Assembly (NCBI GenBank): GCA_910577355.1
Contig: CAJTMY010000010.1
Location: 1-64,000, forward strand
Source of the DNA: an uncultured Muribaculaceae bacterium
GTDB lineage: Bacteria; Bacteroidota; Bacteroidia; Bacteroidales; Muribaculaceae
Direction: 5' to 3'
Length of the DNA: 64,000 nt
In this document: positions 41,064-49,725 of the stretch, one piece after another
Layout: each line of letters starts with the position of its first letter
Position numbering within the stretch: the first letter of the stretch is position 1
The notes under the pieces: model-generated
What the model saw: the letters and a program-made list of their open reading frames with translations, nothing else
What the model was told of the DNA's origin: nothing
Databases searched by the model: none
Made by a program: the position numbers and the translations under genes

Positions 41064-43598
41064 TTGTGTCACAAACAGCCGATACTTGCCGTTTTTTTTA
41101 TGGCAATAAGCTGTGTCATGGCATCTGCCGCCGATATTTACTTCGTACGCGGTATAGTGCGCGACTCTGTGAGTGACGGGCCGTTGCCGTATGCGTCGGT
41201 AATGGTGGCCGGCGCCGACCGCGGCACAGTAACCGATGCCGACGGGATATTCGAGATGTCTGTGCCTGCCGACACCAAAGCATTACAGATAACCTGCGTG
41301 GGATACGATAAGAAAATCCTGCCGATAAAGCGCTGCCGTCTCAATACCTATGCAGTGTATATGTCGCCGTCTGCGACCGAACTTAAGGAACTTATAGTGC
41401 GGAAAAGCAAATACTCAAAGAAGAACAATCCCGCGGTGGAATTCATGAAGCGGCTCAGATCAAAGGCCTCATCGACCGATCCACGGCGCAACGATTTTTA
41501 TTCCTATGACAAGTACGAGCGCATTGTACTCGGCCTTAATGACTTTACCGCAGAAGATCATAAGACAATGCTTGCCAGATTTCCATTTCTCTCGGAGCAT
41601 GTCGATACTTCTGAAGTATCCGGCAAGCCCTATCTCAGCCTTATGATCAAGGAAAAGACATCGCGGGAGAACTTCAGACTCTCGCCCGGTGCCGAGCGCG
41701 AGATTATCGACGGAATCAGATCGGCCGGAGTGGATGAGATTGCCGATCAGGCATCAATGCGTACTTTCATGGAAGATATAATGCGTGAGATCGATCTTTA
41801 TAAGAATGACATCACACTGTTGCAGAACCGGTTTGTAAGTCCTCTCAGCAATATCGCCCCGGATTTCTACAAGTTTTATCTTACCGATACGGTCGAAGTA
41901 GCCGGCGAACGCTGTATAGTGCTCTCGTTTTATCCGCACAATCATGCCTCGTTCGGATTCATGGGACATATATATGTCCCCGAGAACGATACTACAATGT
42001 TCATACGCAAGGTGGAGATGCATCTGCCCAAAGAGATCAACCTCAACTTTGTAGACAATCTGTATATCAGCCAGTCGTTTGAACGCGCCCCCGACGGATC
42101 GCGGTTGAAGACATCCGACATACTCACCATTGAATTCAGCATTCTCGGCAAAGCGACGGGGCTATATGCAAACCGCACCACCGATTATGCCCGCCATTCA
42201 TTCGATATGATCGACAATGACGTATTCAAGGGCGACGGACGCGTGGCACAGACCGACGGTGCAAACGCACGCGACGAAGAATATTGGCGGCAGGCCCGTC
42301 TCAGCGATATCGCCAAAGGTGAAAGCAAAGTGGACGAGCTGATGCGCCGTTTGCGGTCCGTACCTCTATATTATTGGGGCGAGAAAATTTTAAAAACAGC
42401 TTTTTCCGGATATGTGTCTACCGGCAATCCGAGCTATTTCGATTTCGGACCTGTGAACTCCGTCCTGAGTTTCAACTCCCTTGAGCGTGTGAGGCTGAGG
42501 GTGGGGGGCATGACCACCGCATCGTTGTCGCCGAGATGGTTCGGGCGGTTCTATGTCGCATACGGATTCAAGGATCACAGATGGAAGTACAGTGCCGAGG
42601 CCGAATATTCTTTCATAGACAAGGAAGTCCATTCGCGCGAATTCCCGGTGCAGTCGATACGGCTCAATTCTTCATACGACATCGAGCGGCCCGGACAAAA
42701 CTATCTGTTCACATCAGCCGACAATATTGTGCTGTCGCTCAAGCGTATGAGCGACGACCGCGCCGTGTATCGCCGGCTTAACAAACTGGCATTCAATTAC
42801 GAGACACGATCCAACTTTACGGTCAATCTCGCTGTAGCAAATACATGGCGCAAGGCCGCACCGACCATGCCGCTTGTCACTGCAAGCGGGGAGACCATCA
42901 GCCATTTTACAGAAAACAGTGTGGAGCTGACGCTTAGATACGCACCCGGCGAAAAATTCTTCCAGACGCGTACATACCGTATCCCTGTCAACCTCGACGC
43001 ACCCGCTGTCACTCTGATGCACACGTATGCCCCCAAAGGTGTCTTAGGCACGCGATACAATGTGAACAAGACAGAAATCGACATATCCAAGCGCTGGTGG
43101 TTCTCGGCATTCGGTTATCTTGACACATATATAGGCGGCGGTCATATATGGAGCTCTTCTCCTTTCCTAAACCTTTTCACTCCAAATGTGAATCTGTCTT
43201 ATATCATCGAGCCTCGCAGCTATACGCTTATGAACCCGATGGAATTCATGACAACCACATATGCCTCGTGGGATCTCACCTATTGGGCCAACGGAGCGTT
43301 GCTAAATTTCATTCCGTATATCAAGAATCTAAAACTGCGCGAGGTATTTGCTTTCCGCGGATACTGGGGCAGACTCGACGACCGCTGCAATCCGGCCATG
43401 CACAGCGAACTGTTGCAATTCCCGGCAGAAACAGGTGTGACAAGGCTCGACCGCGGGCCTTATATGGAAGCGTCCGTAGGTCTGGAGAATATATTCAAGG
43501 TACTGAGAGTCGACTATGTATGGCGTCTAAACTACCGGAATATGCCCTATAAGATCGACCGCTCGGGACTGCGTATAGCGGTTCACATAACATTCTGA
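41064..43598 (+). CDS. DUF5686 outer-membrane protein with carboxypeptidase-like domain
   Basis: An exported protein of about 844 aa. Residues about 28-105 form a carboxypeptidase-regulatory-like (TonB-receptor plug-associated) domain: VRGIVRDSVSDGPLPYASVMV. The rest matches DUF5686, a Bacteroidetes family with a long middle region and a C-terminal barrel ending SGLRIAVHITF. The start is uncertain. A TTG at 41064 gives a good signal peptide (HKQPILAVFFMAISCVMASA); the ATG at 41100 would leave only about 10 residues of it, and a GTG at 40983 would overlap the CYTH gene. Function is unknown, probably in the outer membrane. Its stop lies 3 nt from the convergent kinase stop. Confidence 0.82.
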   Translation: MCHKQPILAVFFMAISCVMASAADIYFVRGIVRDSVSDGPLPYASVMVAGADRGTVTDADGIFEMSVPADTKALQITCVGYDKKILPIKRCRLNTYAVYMSPSATELKELIVRKSKYSKKNNPAVEFMKRLRSKASSTDPRRNDFYSYDKYERIVLGLNDFTAEDHKTMLARFPFLSEHVDTSEVSGKPYLSLMIKEKTSRENFRLSPGAEREIIDGIRSAGVDEIADQASMRTFMEDIMREIDLYKNDITLLQNRFVSPLSNIAPDFYKFYLTDTVEVAGERCIVLSFYPHNHASFGFMGHIYVPENDTTMFIRKVEMHLPKEINLNFVDNLYISQSFERAPDGSRLKTSDILTIEFSILGKATGLYANRTTDYARHSFDMIDNDVFKGDGRVAQTDGANARDEEYWRQARLSDIAKGESKVDELMRRLRSVPLYYWGEKILKTAFSGYVSTGNPSYFDFGPVNSVLSFNSLERVRLRVGGMTTASLSPRWFGRFYVAYGFKDHRWKYSAEAEYSFIDKEVHSREFPVQSIRLNSSYDIERPGQNYLFTSADNIVLSLKRMSDDRAVYRRLNKLAFNYETRSNFTVNLAVANTWRKAAPTMPLVTASGETISHFTENSVELTLRYAPGEKFFQTRTYRIPVNLDAPAVTLMHTYAPKGVLGTRYNVNKTEIDISKRWWFSAFGYLDTYIGGGHIWSSSPFLNLFTPNVNLSYIIEPRSYTLMNPMEFMTTTYASWDLTYWANGALLNFIPYIKNLKLREVFAFRGYWGRLDDRCNPAMHSELLQFPAETGVTRLDRGPYMEASVGLENIFKVLRVDYVWRLNYRNMPYKIDRSGLRIAVHITF

Positions 43599-43601
43599 CG
43601 A

Positions 43602-45731
43602 TCATTTTACTATATACGGCAGTGTGAAAATGAAACGCGCGCCGTGTGTGTAAGTTGTATCAAGAACGAGATCGCCTCCGAGCAGCCGCGCCAAAAGCCG
43701 TGATATCGGCAATCCGAGACCGATACCCTGCGCATTTTTGTCAAGTTTTACAAAACGCTCGAAAATACGCTCTTTGTCGGCAGCCGGAATTCCCGGGCCG
43801 GTATCAGAGATGGCTATTGCGACCGATTTCCCGCCGTTCACAATATGACATTCAAGGAAAATACGGCCCTGGCGCGTATATTTGGCCGCATTGCCAAGCA
43901 CATTGATAAGTATCTGTTGCACTCGTCGCGGATCGGTATATGTCTCCGGATTTGGAGATTCGGAGTCAAATACAATTTCAATACCTTTATGTAGCATTGG
44001 TCTGATTGTCTCTACCGATATCTCCGCCAATCTCCGCAGATCGACAAGCTCGCGGCGCAGGCTCACCTGCTCGCTTTCGATTTCCGACAGATGAAGCACA
44101 TCATTGACAATGGCGGCGAGAAACGTACAGTTGGATTCCACCTGCTCGGCATAACGCTCAAGGTATGGCTTGTCATTCGCGTCAGTACAGTCGACTATAA
44201 GATGCGAATATTCCACAATAGCATTTAACGGCACAGTCAGCTCGTTGCTCATATTCCTGATATAATCGGTCTTGAACTGGTTGGACTGCATTGCAGAGTC
44301 ACGGGCTTGAGTGAGTGCGGCCTGGGATTCCCGCAAAGAATCGCGTTCGTTTTTTAAAGTACTGTTGGCCACTTGCAAAGTACAGGCAAGTTCTTGTGAA
44401 CGACGATATTGTTTTACAAGGAAAAATACAAGAACCAGTAAGACGATTAAAGCGACAAGAGCTATTATGATGACAATTTTCTGCATCTTGCTTTCGCTTT
44501 CTCTTTTTTCCGAACGCAATTTTTCATAATCCTGCTTGAATTCGTAAGTGTCATATACAATCTGCAGCTCTTTATATCGCTCTTGCATACGGTCATCAAT
44601 AATCTGTTCAAGCATACGGTTGTATTCACGGGATGCGTACAGCATAGTATCTTTGTCACCAAGAGCCTCGGACGCTGTAATCAGATATCGCAACAGCCGG
44701 CTGCGCCGGTTCCTGACAAGAGGTTCGTCGATATGCTTCTGTATCAACTTACTGGCTTTTGAATAATCCTTGGTTGCCATCGCATAGAATATATCAGGTA
44801 GCGGAGCCTTGGCAAAAGTGGCAGCAGCCCGCGGATCATCTGCCGCATATCTTTTGGCCATATCATAATAATCACGTATATCCTCTTGCGGCAATTTCTC
44901 CCAATTACTTAGCAGACGCGTGTACACGACATACCGGTTCGCTCCATATGCGCGATATGGCCGGCCATTCGATTTATAATAGCTGCGCAGCGAATCCATT
45001 ATCTCAATAAGTTTCATGTCGGCATCCACCGCTTTCTGAGTCTCGCCGGCAGATGAATACGCGATAGCAGCCTGAACATTGTAGGCGTTTCTAAGTTCCA
45101 CATTATCTGCCGGCAGTCTGTCTACAAGTTTTCCTAGACGGTCGATATACTCGACGAGCAACTCACCTTTTGACTCAAGCGATATATACATGCACACGGC
45201 ATGCAGCAGCTCTATACTTTCATATAGATTGGCCGGGGGATTTACCGAGACTTTCTGCAACTGCTTCTCAAAACACTTGCGGCGAGTACTTTCATCGGCA
45301 TAATGAGCATAATAATAATTGCGCGAAAACGCTATGAATGTCTCTGTCTGCTGCGCGTCGGGTGTAATATCGAATTCACTCATACGGTCGTCAAGTATTT
45401 CGAGCACATCAAGATTGCGATTGTTGGAATTGGCCCGATGACGCAACATTTCAAGAGCCGTTCCTGTCATCCCATGTCTCCGCGCCACATGATATGTGAA
45501 CTCCGCTACTGAATCGGCTTTCGGAGATCCTGAAACCTGCAGAATATCAAATATATTTGTCAGAATAGAAATGCTGTCGTTCGCTGAACACCTCGACGAC
45601 AACCTATTGTTTAGATTTATAAGGATCTCATCATAATTATATATACCGGCATTCGCATATGTGCATATTAAATGGGCAAAAGTCAATAATACAAAAATTT
45701 TCCCATAAACATTATATAATCTATCTTTCAT
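43602..45731 (-). CDS. TPR sensor histidine-kinase homolog lacking the phosphoacceptor His
   Basis: A 709-aa membrane protein with a signal peptide (1-28), a periplasmic alpha-helical TPR-like region (about 30-395), one transmembrane helix (about 418-439), a coiled coil (445-485), then HisKA and HATPase domains. The ATPase looks intact: N box NVLGNAAKYT, G1 DTGPGIP, G2 GIGLGLPISRLLARLLGG. The H box reads MSNELTVPLNAI where the family has S-H-E-[LIF]-[RK]-T-P: Asn496 (codon 44244-44246, AAC) replaces the phosphorylated His, and the R/K and T positions are also changed. It cannot autophosphorylate in the usual way. No response regulator is adjacent. It has a consensus promoter and is AT-rich (44401-44460 is 35% GC). 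Confidence 0.88.
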   Translation of the reverse strand: MKDRLYNVYGKIFVLLTFAHLICTYANAGIYNYDEILINLNNRLSSRCSANDSISILTNIFDILQVSGSPKADSVAEFTYHVARRHGMTGTALEMLRHRANSNNRNLDVLEILDDRMSEFDITPDAQQTETFIAFSRNYYYAHYADESTRRKCFEKQLQKVSVNPPANLYESIELLHAVCMYISLESKGELLVEYIDRLGKLVDRLPADNVELRNAYNVQAAIAYSSAGETQKAVDADMKLIEIMDSLRSYYKSNGRPYRAYGANRYVVYTRLLSNWEKLPQEDIRDYYDMAKRYAADDPRAAATFAKAPLPDIFYAMATKDYSKASKLIQKHIDEPLVRNRRSRLLRYLITASEALGDKDTMLYASREYNRMLEQIIDDRMQERYKELQIVYDTYEFKQDYEKLRSEKRESESKMQKIVIIIALVALIVLLVLVFFLVKQYRRSQELACTLQVANSTLKNERDSLRESQAALTQARDSAMQSNQFKTDYIRNMSNELTVPLNAIVEYSHLIVDCTDANDKPYLERYAEQVESNCTFLAAIVNDVLHLSEIESEQVSLRRELVDLRRLAEISVETIRPMLHKGIEIVFDSESPNPETYTDPRRVQQILINVLGNAAKYTRQGRIFLECHIVNGGKSVAIAISDTGPGIPAADKERIFERFVKLDKNAQGIGLGLPISRLLARLLGGDLVLDTTYTHGARFIFTLPYIVK

Positions 45732-45750
45732 TCCGTTATATATTTTGTCA

Positions 45751-45782
45751 CAAATTTAATACAAAATAGCTTAATCGCCAAA
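45751..45782 (-). promoter_or_regulatory. Promoter for the TPR kinase homolog
   Basis: Minus-strand TTTG (45779-45782), 20-nt spacer, TAAATTTG (45751-45758). It predicts a start about 15 nt before the ATG at 45731. It occupies the near half of the 125-bp region shared with the divergent glutaminase-fold gene, for which I see no clear promoter. Confidence 0.8.
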
Positions 45783-45856
45783 TAAAAAACATGTGGTTGC
45801 AACCTTTGAAGAACATACATTGTTATTGTCATAGAAATTAGAAAAATATCTATATT

Positions 45857-46777
45857 ATGGACAGAAAAATAAAATCCGCGGATATTCAGACGGCCATTGA
45901 CGAAGCTTATGAAAAATATAAAGATTCGGACGAAGGGAAGATCGATGAACTCGTATCGGCGACCTCGGACACATTCGGCATCAGCATAGTTCTTACTGAC
46001 GGCCGCATATTCGAAAAAGGAGATACAAAAGCGGTCTCTCCTATGGGACGCATCGCATTGGTACCATCGCATGTACTTGTATTGAGCCAGAACACACCCG
46101 AACAGCTCGTACAAAAGGCGGGCGTATGTACATGCGGATGTCACAAAGGCATCAAGCCCGACATCCCTGTAAGCGCTCATGGGATCCGAGCAGTGAGTGT
46201 GATATCACCTCAAGGCGATCCAGAAGGTAAATATAACATTATGGTCGACAATATAGAAGATCTTGCAGGATGCCGGCCCATTCTTGACGACAAACTATAT
46301 GAACAATTAAAACAAAAAGCAGTCAATGCGAACACCATCAACAAGATAGCGGCTGCCGAATACAGTCTGTATGATGACGCCGATATTGCCGTTGATCTTT
46401 ATGTCCGTCTTGCATCATTGACATTCACTGCCACTCAGTTTGCCACAATGGGTGCCACTATAGCCGCCGACGGACGTAATCCGGTTACCGGACAGGAAGT
46501 ATTCGACGGCAGGATAGCAGCCAACGTAGTTGCAACCATGGCACGTGGCGTACATCGTGAAGGCCGTGCATGGATGATGACAGTGGGTCTGCCGGCTGCA
46601 AACAGTTTTGGCGGGGCTGTTCTCGCTATACTGCCGGGATTCGGGGCTATAGCGGCATATTCGCCTGCGTTGGACGATAAGGGCGTTTCGTTAAAAGCCG
46701 GTAAAGCTATTTACGAAATTGCCAAGAAATTACAGCTTAATGTATTCGCATCGGCAAGGGTTACAGTTGAGAAATAA
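45857..46777 (+). CDS. Glutaminase-A-fold protein with altered active site
   Basis: A 306-aa cytoplasmic protein that aligns over its length with the GlsA family: N-terminal AIDEAYEKYK, middle IYDD-like EYSLYDDADIAVDLYVRLASL, TIAADGRNPVTGQEVF, and C-terminal PGFGAIAAYSPALDDKGVSLKAGKAI. The catalytic stretches are replaced. The serine-beta-lactamase-like S-x-x-K motif falls at R65-I-A-L68; the NAGAI substrate motif is SAHGI (106-110); the PAKSGVGGG loop is PAANSFGGA (246-254). Tyr182 is retained. A Cys cluster CTCGCH (91-96) is unusual. Glutamine hydrolysis is therefore unlikely; a binding or regulatory role is inferred. It is divergent from the kinase homolog and ends at two hairpins. Automated pipelines will probably name it glutaminase. 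Confidence 0.82.
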   Translation: MDRKIKSADIQTAIDEAYEKYKDSDEGKIDELVSATSDTFGISIVLTDGRIFEKGDTKAVSPMGRIALVPSHVLVLSQNTPEQLVQKAGVCTCGCHKGIKPDIPVSAHGIRAVSVISPQGDPEGKYNIMVDNIEDLAGCRPILDDKLYEQLKQKAVNANTINKIAAAEYSLYDDADIAVDLYVRLASLTFTATQFATMGATIAADGRNPVTGQEVFDGRIAANVVATMARGVHREGRAWMMTVGLPAANSFGGAVLAILPGFGAIAAYSPALDDKGVSLKAGKAIYEIAKKLQLNVFASARVTVEK

Positions 46778-46790
46778 TACATACGCAATC

Positions 46791-46822
46791 GGAATCTGGC
46801 AGGCGGTTCCTGTCAGATCCGG
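46791..46822 (+). other. Hairpin directly after the glutaminase-fold gene
   Basis: Arms around CGG-ATCTG-CAGG and CCTG-CAGAT-CCG with single mismatches (about 46790-46822) and a CGGTT loop. There is no T-run, so this is a 3' UTR structure rather than a terminator; the true terminator lies 40 nt downstream. Confidence 0.5.
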
Positions 46823-46862
46823 CACGATACCTTTATGGTTGAATGTTATATAATTCTGCGAG

Positions 46863-46903
46863 ACATCCCCGGTCGCCTCCGCGCGGCCGGGGATGTTGTT
46901 TTT
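46863..46903 (+). terminator. Terminator of the glutaminase-fold gene
   Basis: Arms ACATCCCCGG (46863-46872) and CCGGGGATGT (46887-46896), extended inward by CGC/GCG, followed by TGTTTTTG. It lies between the rightward gene and the leftward malQ stop at 46939. Confidence 0.85.
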
Positions 46904-46938
46904 GAAATCGCAACGTCGTTATATCGGATCGGACATTA

Positions 46939-49611
46939 TCAGCGTCCCGAGTTTTTGATCATTTCAGAGAGACGCACATTGAAGTTTTCAGCTTTGAGCA
47001 GTCGGTCGAGTGTCAGATGCATACGGTAGCGCCAATAATGCCGGGGATTGGCAGGTACATTGATTATCTCGTCGGCGGGATTTTCTCGGCGCAGTTCTCC
47101 GTCCATCGACAGCCAGTCGGCCAAAGGTATGATGCACAGCATCGACGGAGATTTTACCTGAAGGTCGAGGATCTTCTCGCATATCCACGGCTCGGCGAAG
47201 TAAGGGGCATCGCTGCCCTGGTGAAGAACATTATGGTAGAAATCGGATGTTTTGCTGCGGTCTTCTTCCCACCAGGCACGAATACCACCCATATCGTGCG
47301 TCGAAGTAGTGCATACGCTGTAATAGGGATAGCTCCATGTATTACCGAAAGAGGTATTCGGGTCTTTGGGCATACGTTGAATCTCGAGGGTGAGGATCTC
47401 AAGCTGGCTTAGTACAGCCGGCACACAAGCGGGAATCATACCGAGATCCTCGGCGCATGTGAGCATCTCTGTGGCATCTATAAGAGGAGGAAGCTTCCAC
47501 ATAGCCTTGCCATACCAGAAGTCGTTGTGCCGACGGTAGAAGAAGTCGTTGTAGAGGCGGTCGAAGCACCAACGTTCATAATCGTTGAGAGAGCGATATG
47601 TATATGTGAACTGAGCCGATATACGGGGATGGAATTTGCCTTTCTCGGATGGATCCTCGATGAACAGCACTTGGTCAATAAGGCCAAGCAGTCCCTGACA
47701 GAGACGTGTGTTCTTGTCGCTCTTCTCCTGTGTAGCGAAATATTCGGCAACGGCCCGCTGTGTACTGAAGGGATCTTTGAGTTTATAACGCCCAGAGCTC
47801 ACCTCATACATGAAGCGTTCTCTTGCCTCGTCGGTATATTCACCAAAGAAGTCGTGCAGGAAGCTGTCCATGATATAAGGTGTGGTATGAAGGTCGATAT
47901 CTATCCAGAAGTCGTAATTGTAACGGAGTTCGTCGGATGTGAATGGAAGCGCAGGATGGAAGATACCGAGCAGACCGTGTACCGCATCAATGGGGATCTG
48001 CCATATGCGGAAAAATCCGAGGATATGGTCGATGCGGTATGCATCAAAATATTCGCTCATCTTGCGGAATCGGGCTTTCCACCATGCGAATCCGTCGCGA
48101 GCCATCTCTTCCCAATTATAGGTCGGGAAACCCCACGTTTGGCCGAGAACCGAGAAGTCATCCGGCGGAGCGCCCGCCTGGCTGTCCATGAAGAACAGGT
48201 GGGTATCGGTCCATGCATCAACACTGTCGCGCGAGACTCCGATAGGAATGTCCCCCTTGAGTGCGATGCCTTTACGTCTGGCATATTCGTGAACGTGCCG
48301 CATCTGTTTGTCAAGATGGTATTGCAGATACAGTACATAATCTATATCTTCAGGATTGTCTGCGATGAATTTTGCAATCTTATCCTTGTCGTATTCTGCA
48401 TACTCGCCCCACTTGGCGAACACTGGGGTGCCGAACTTATCTCGAAGCACGCAGAATGCCGCATACGGCATGAGCCAATGTTCATTTTTGGCGACGAACG
48501 CCTTGAAATCGGTAGATTTTATCACCCTGGCACCTTCCTGAGCGAAGATTTCATGGAAATACTCGATTTTAATCTGGTTTACCCGTTCATAATCTATCTG
48601 CGGCAAGGCATTCAGTTCGATGCGCATCTCGTCATAATAGGCACGGCGTTCCTTGTCGGCAAGAGTGCCAAGCTCTTCAAGGCGCAGAAACATGGGATGT
48701 AGCGCGAAGCAGGAGTTGGCGTTATAGGGATATGAATCCTGCCAGGTATGCGTCATCGTAGTATCGTTGATGGGCAGGATCTGGAGGAACGACTGTCCGG
48801 TGGAGGCACACCAGTCGATCATTTTCATGAGGTCGAAGAAATCTCCGACTCCGAAATCCTCTTCCGAACGTAACGAGAACACAGGGATCGCCGTACCCGC
48901 GCCTTTCCATGGCGACAGAGGATTTACAAACCGCATACCGGACATCACTGTAGCAGTATCGGCGGCGGCCCGGATGCCGATACGCCTATTGTCTGCGCCT
49001 TCCCACGCCACTATCTTTTTATCCTTATCCAGAATAAGGAATTTATATTCCGTATCAGGCTCTATATCCTTGGCCGGTACTGTGGCAGCCCATAAAGGAT
49101 ATTCAGCATCCGACATCACGATAGCATTATCCGGATTCCATTTGCCGAGTGATGCAGAAGACCCCACAACGGCCAAATGGCATTCCGGCGCTATCATCGG
49201 GGCGAAAACCTGTATGGTGAGGTAACCTTGGCGAGGAACAGCCTCCTTCATGCGTGTACCTCGCATACATATGCAGCCGGTAAACGCCGACGAGTAATAT
49301 GGCTTGTCGGACGGCTGGTCCTGCCACTTGTCATATATGCAGTAATTACGTGCGCTCCTGCCGCGGTTGAAACGATGAGGTTTGCCCCATTCAAATTTTG
49401 TGGCTGCGTCATCATTGCGCACCTCGTAATGGTATTCGATCACATTAGTTTCATCAGGCACCTCTATCGAGACGCTCCAATGATCCGTTCCATCAATGGC
49501 CATTTTCAAGGCCTTGTGATATATTCCGGCGCCAAGGGCATCGCAGTTGCCGCTGATATATAACGACTCACCCCATATAGTACGGTAATCGATATTGAAG
49601 GTCAGCTTCAT
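46939..49611 (-). CDS. malQ: 4-alpha-glucanotransferase (GH77) with two starch-binding domains
   Basis: An 890-aa cytoplasmic amylomaltase/DPE2-type enzyme that transfers glucan chains between maltodextrins. Two N-terminal CBM20-like starch-binding domains (residues about 1-100 and 125-230: LTFNIDYRTIWGESLYISGN; VVGSSASLGKWNPDNA) precede the GH77 barrel starting at SPWKGAGTAIPVFSLRSEEDFGVGDF. Catalytic regions are RIDHILGFFRIW (nucleophile Asp, near 527), AEDLGMIP (acid/base Glu, near 721) and STHDMGGIRAWWEED (near 772). The plant DPE2-like layout suggests action on maltose and large glucans. A -7 box (TATATTTG, minus, 49667-49674) lies upstream. Confidence 0.94.
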   Translation of the reverse strand: MKLTFNIDYRTIWGESLYISGNCDALGAGIYHKALKMAIDGTDHWSVSIEVPDETNVIEYHYEVRNDDAATKFEWGKPHRFNRGRSARNYCIYDKWQDQPSDKPYYSSAFTGCICMRGTRMKEAVPRQGYLTIQVFAPMIAPECHLAVVGSSASLGKWNPDNAIVMSDAEYPLWAATVPAKDIEPDTEYKFLILDKDKKIVAWEGADNRRIGIRAAADTATVMSGMRFVNPLSPWKGAGTAIPVFSLRSEEDFGVGDFFDLMKMIDWCASTGQSFLQILPINDTTMTHTWQDSYPYNANSCFALHPMFLRLEELGTLADKERRAYYDEMRIELNALPQIDYERVNQIKIEYFHEIFAQEGARVIKSTDFKAFVAKNEHWLMPYAAFCVLRDKFGTPVFAKWGEYAEYDKDKIAKFIADNPEDIDYVLYLQYHLDKQMRHVHEYARRKGIALKGDIPIGVSRDSVDAWTDTHLFFMDSQAGAPPDDFSVLGQTWGFPTYNWEEMARDGFAWWKARFRKMSEYFDAYRIDHILGFFRIWQIPIDAVHGLLGIFHPALPFTSDELRYNYDFWIDIDLHTTPYIMDSFLHDFFGEYTDEARERFMYEVSSGRYKLKDPFSTQRAVAEYFATQEKSDKNTRLCQGLLGLIDQVLFIEDPSEKGKFHPRISAQFTYTYRSLNDYERWCFDRLYNDFFYRRHNDFWYGKAMWKLPPLIDATEMLTCAEDLGMIPACVPAVLSQLEILTLEIQRMPKDPNTSFGNTWSYPYYSVCTTSTHDMGGIRAWWEEDRSKTSDFYHNVLHQGSDAPYFAEPWICEKILDLQVKSPSMLCIIPLADWLSMDGELRRENPADEIINVPANPRHYWRYRMHLTLDRLLKAENFNVRLSEMIKNSGR

Positions 49612-49666
49612 TATAGTTTTTATGATATTAGTTATTGTGTTAAGTAAGTATTTCTGAATAAGTATG

Positions 49667-49674
49667 CAAATATA
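49667..49674 (-). promoter_or_regulatory. -7 box for malQ
   Basis: The minus strand reads TATATTTG, 55 nt before the malQ ATG. No TTG occurs at the expected -33 spacing, so it may need an activator. Confidence 0.5.
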
Positions 49675-49725
49675 ACGCTTTTTTGAGAAATCCAGACGGT
49701 TTATGCTGAAAAACTTAATACTTTT

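Noticed and set aside
45857..46777. Functional glutaminase A (glsA)
   Set aside because: The nucleophile, base and amide-binding residues are all replaced, so the symbol is not assigned.
46835..47029. A 64-aa frame after the glutaminase-fold gene
   Set aside because: It reads through a strong terminator hairpin and into the malQ 3' end.
47527..48702. A 391-aa open frame antisense to malQ
   Set aside because: It mirrors conserved malQ codons; no signal, domain or promoter supports it.
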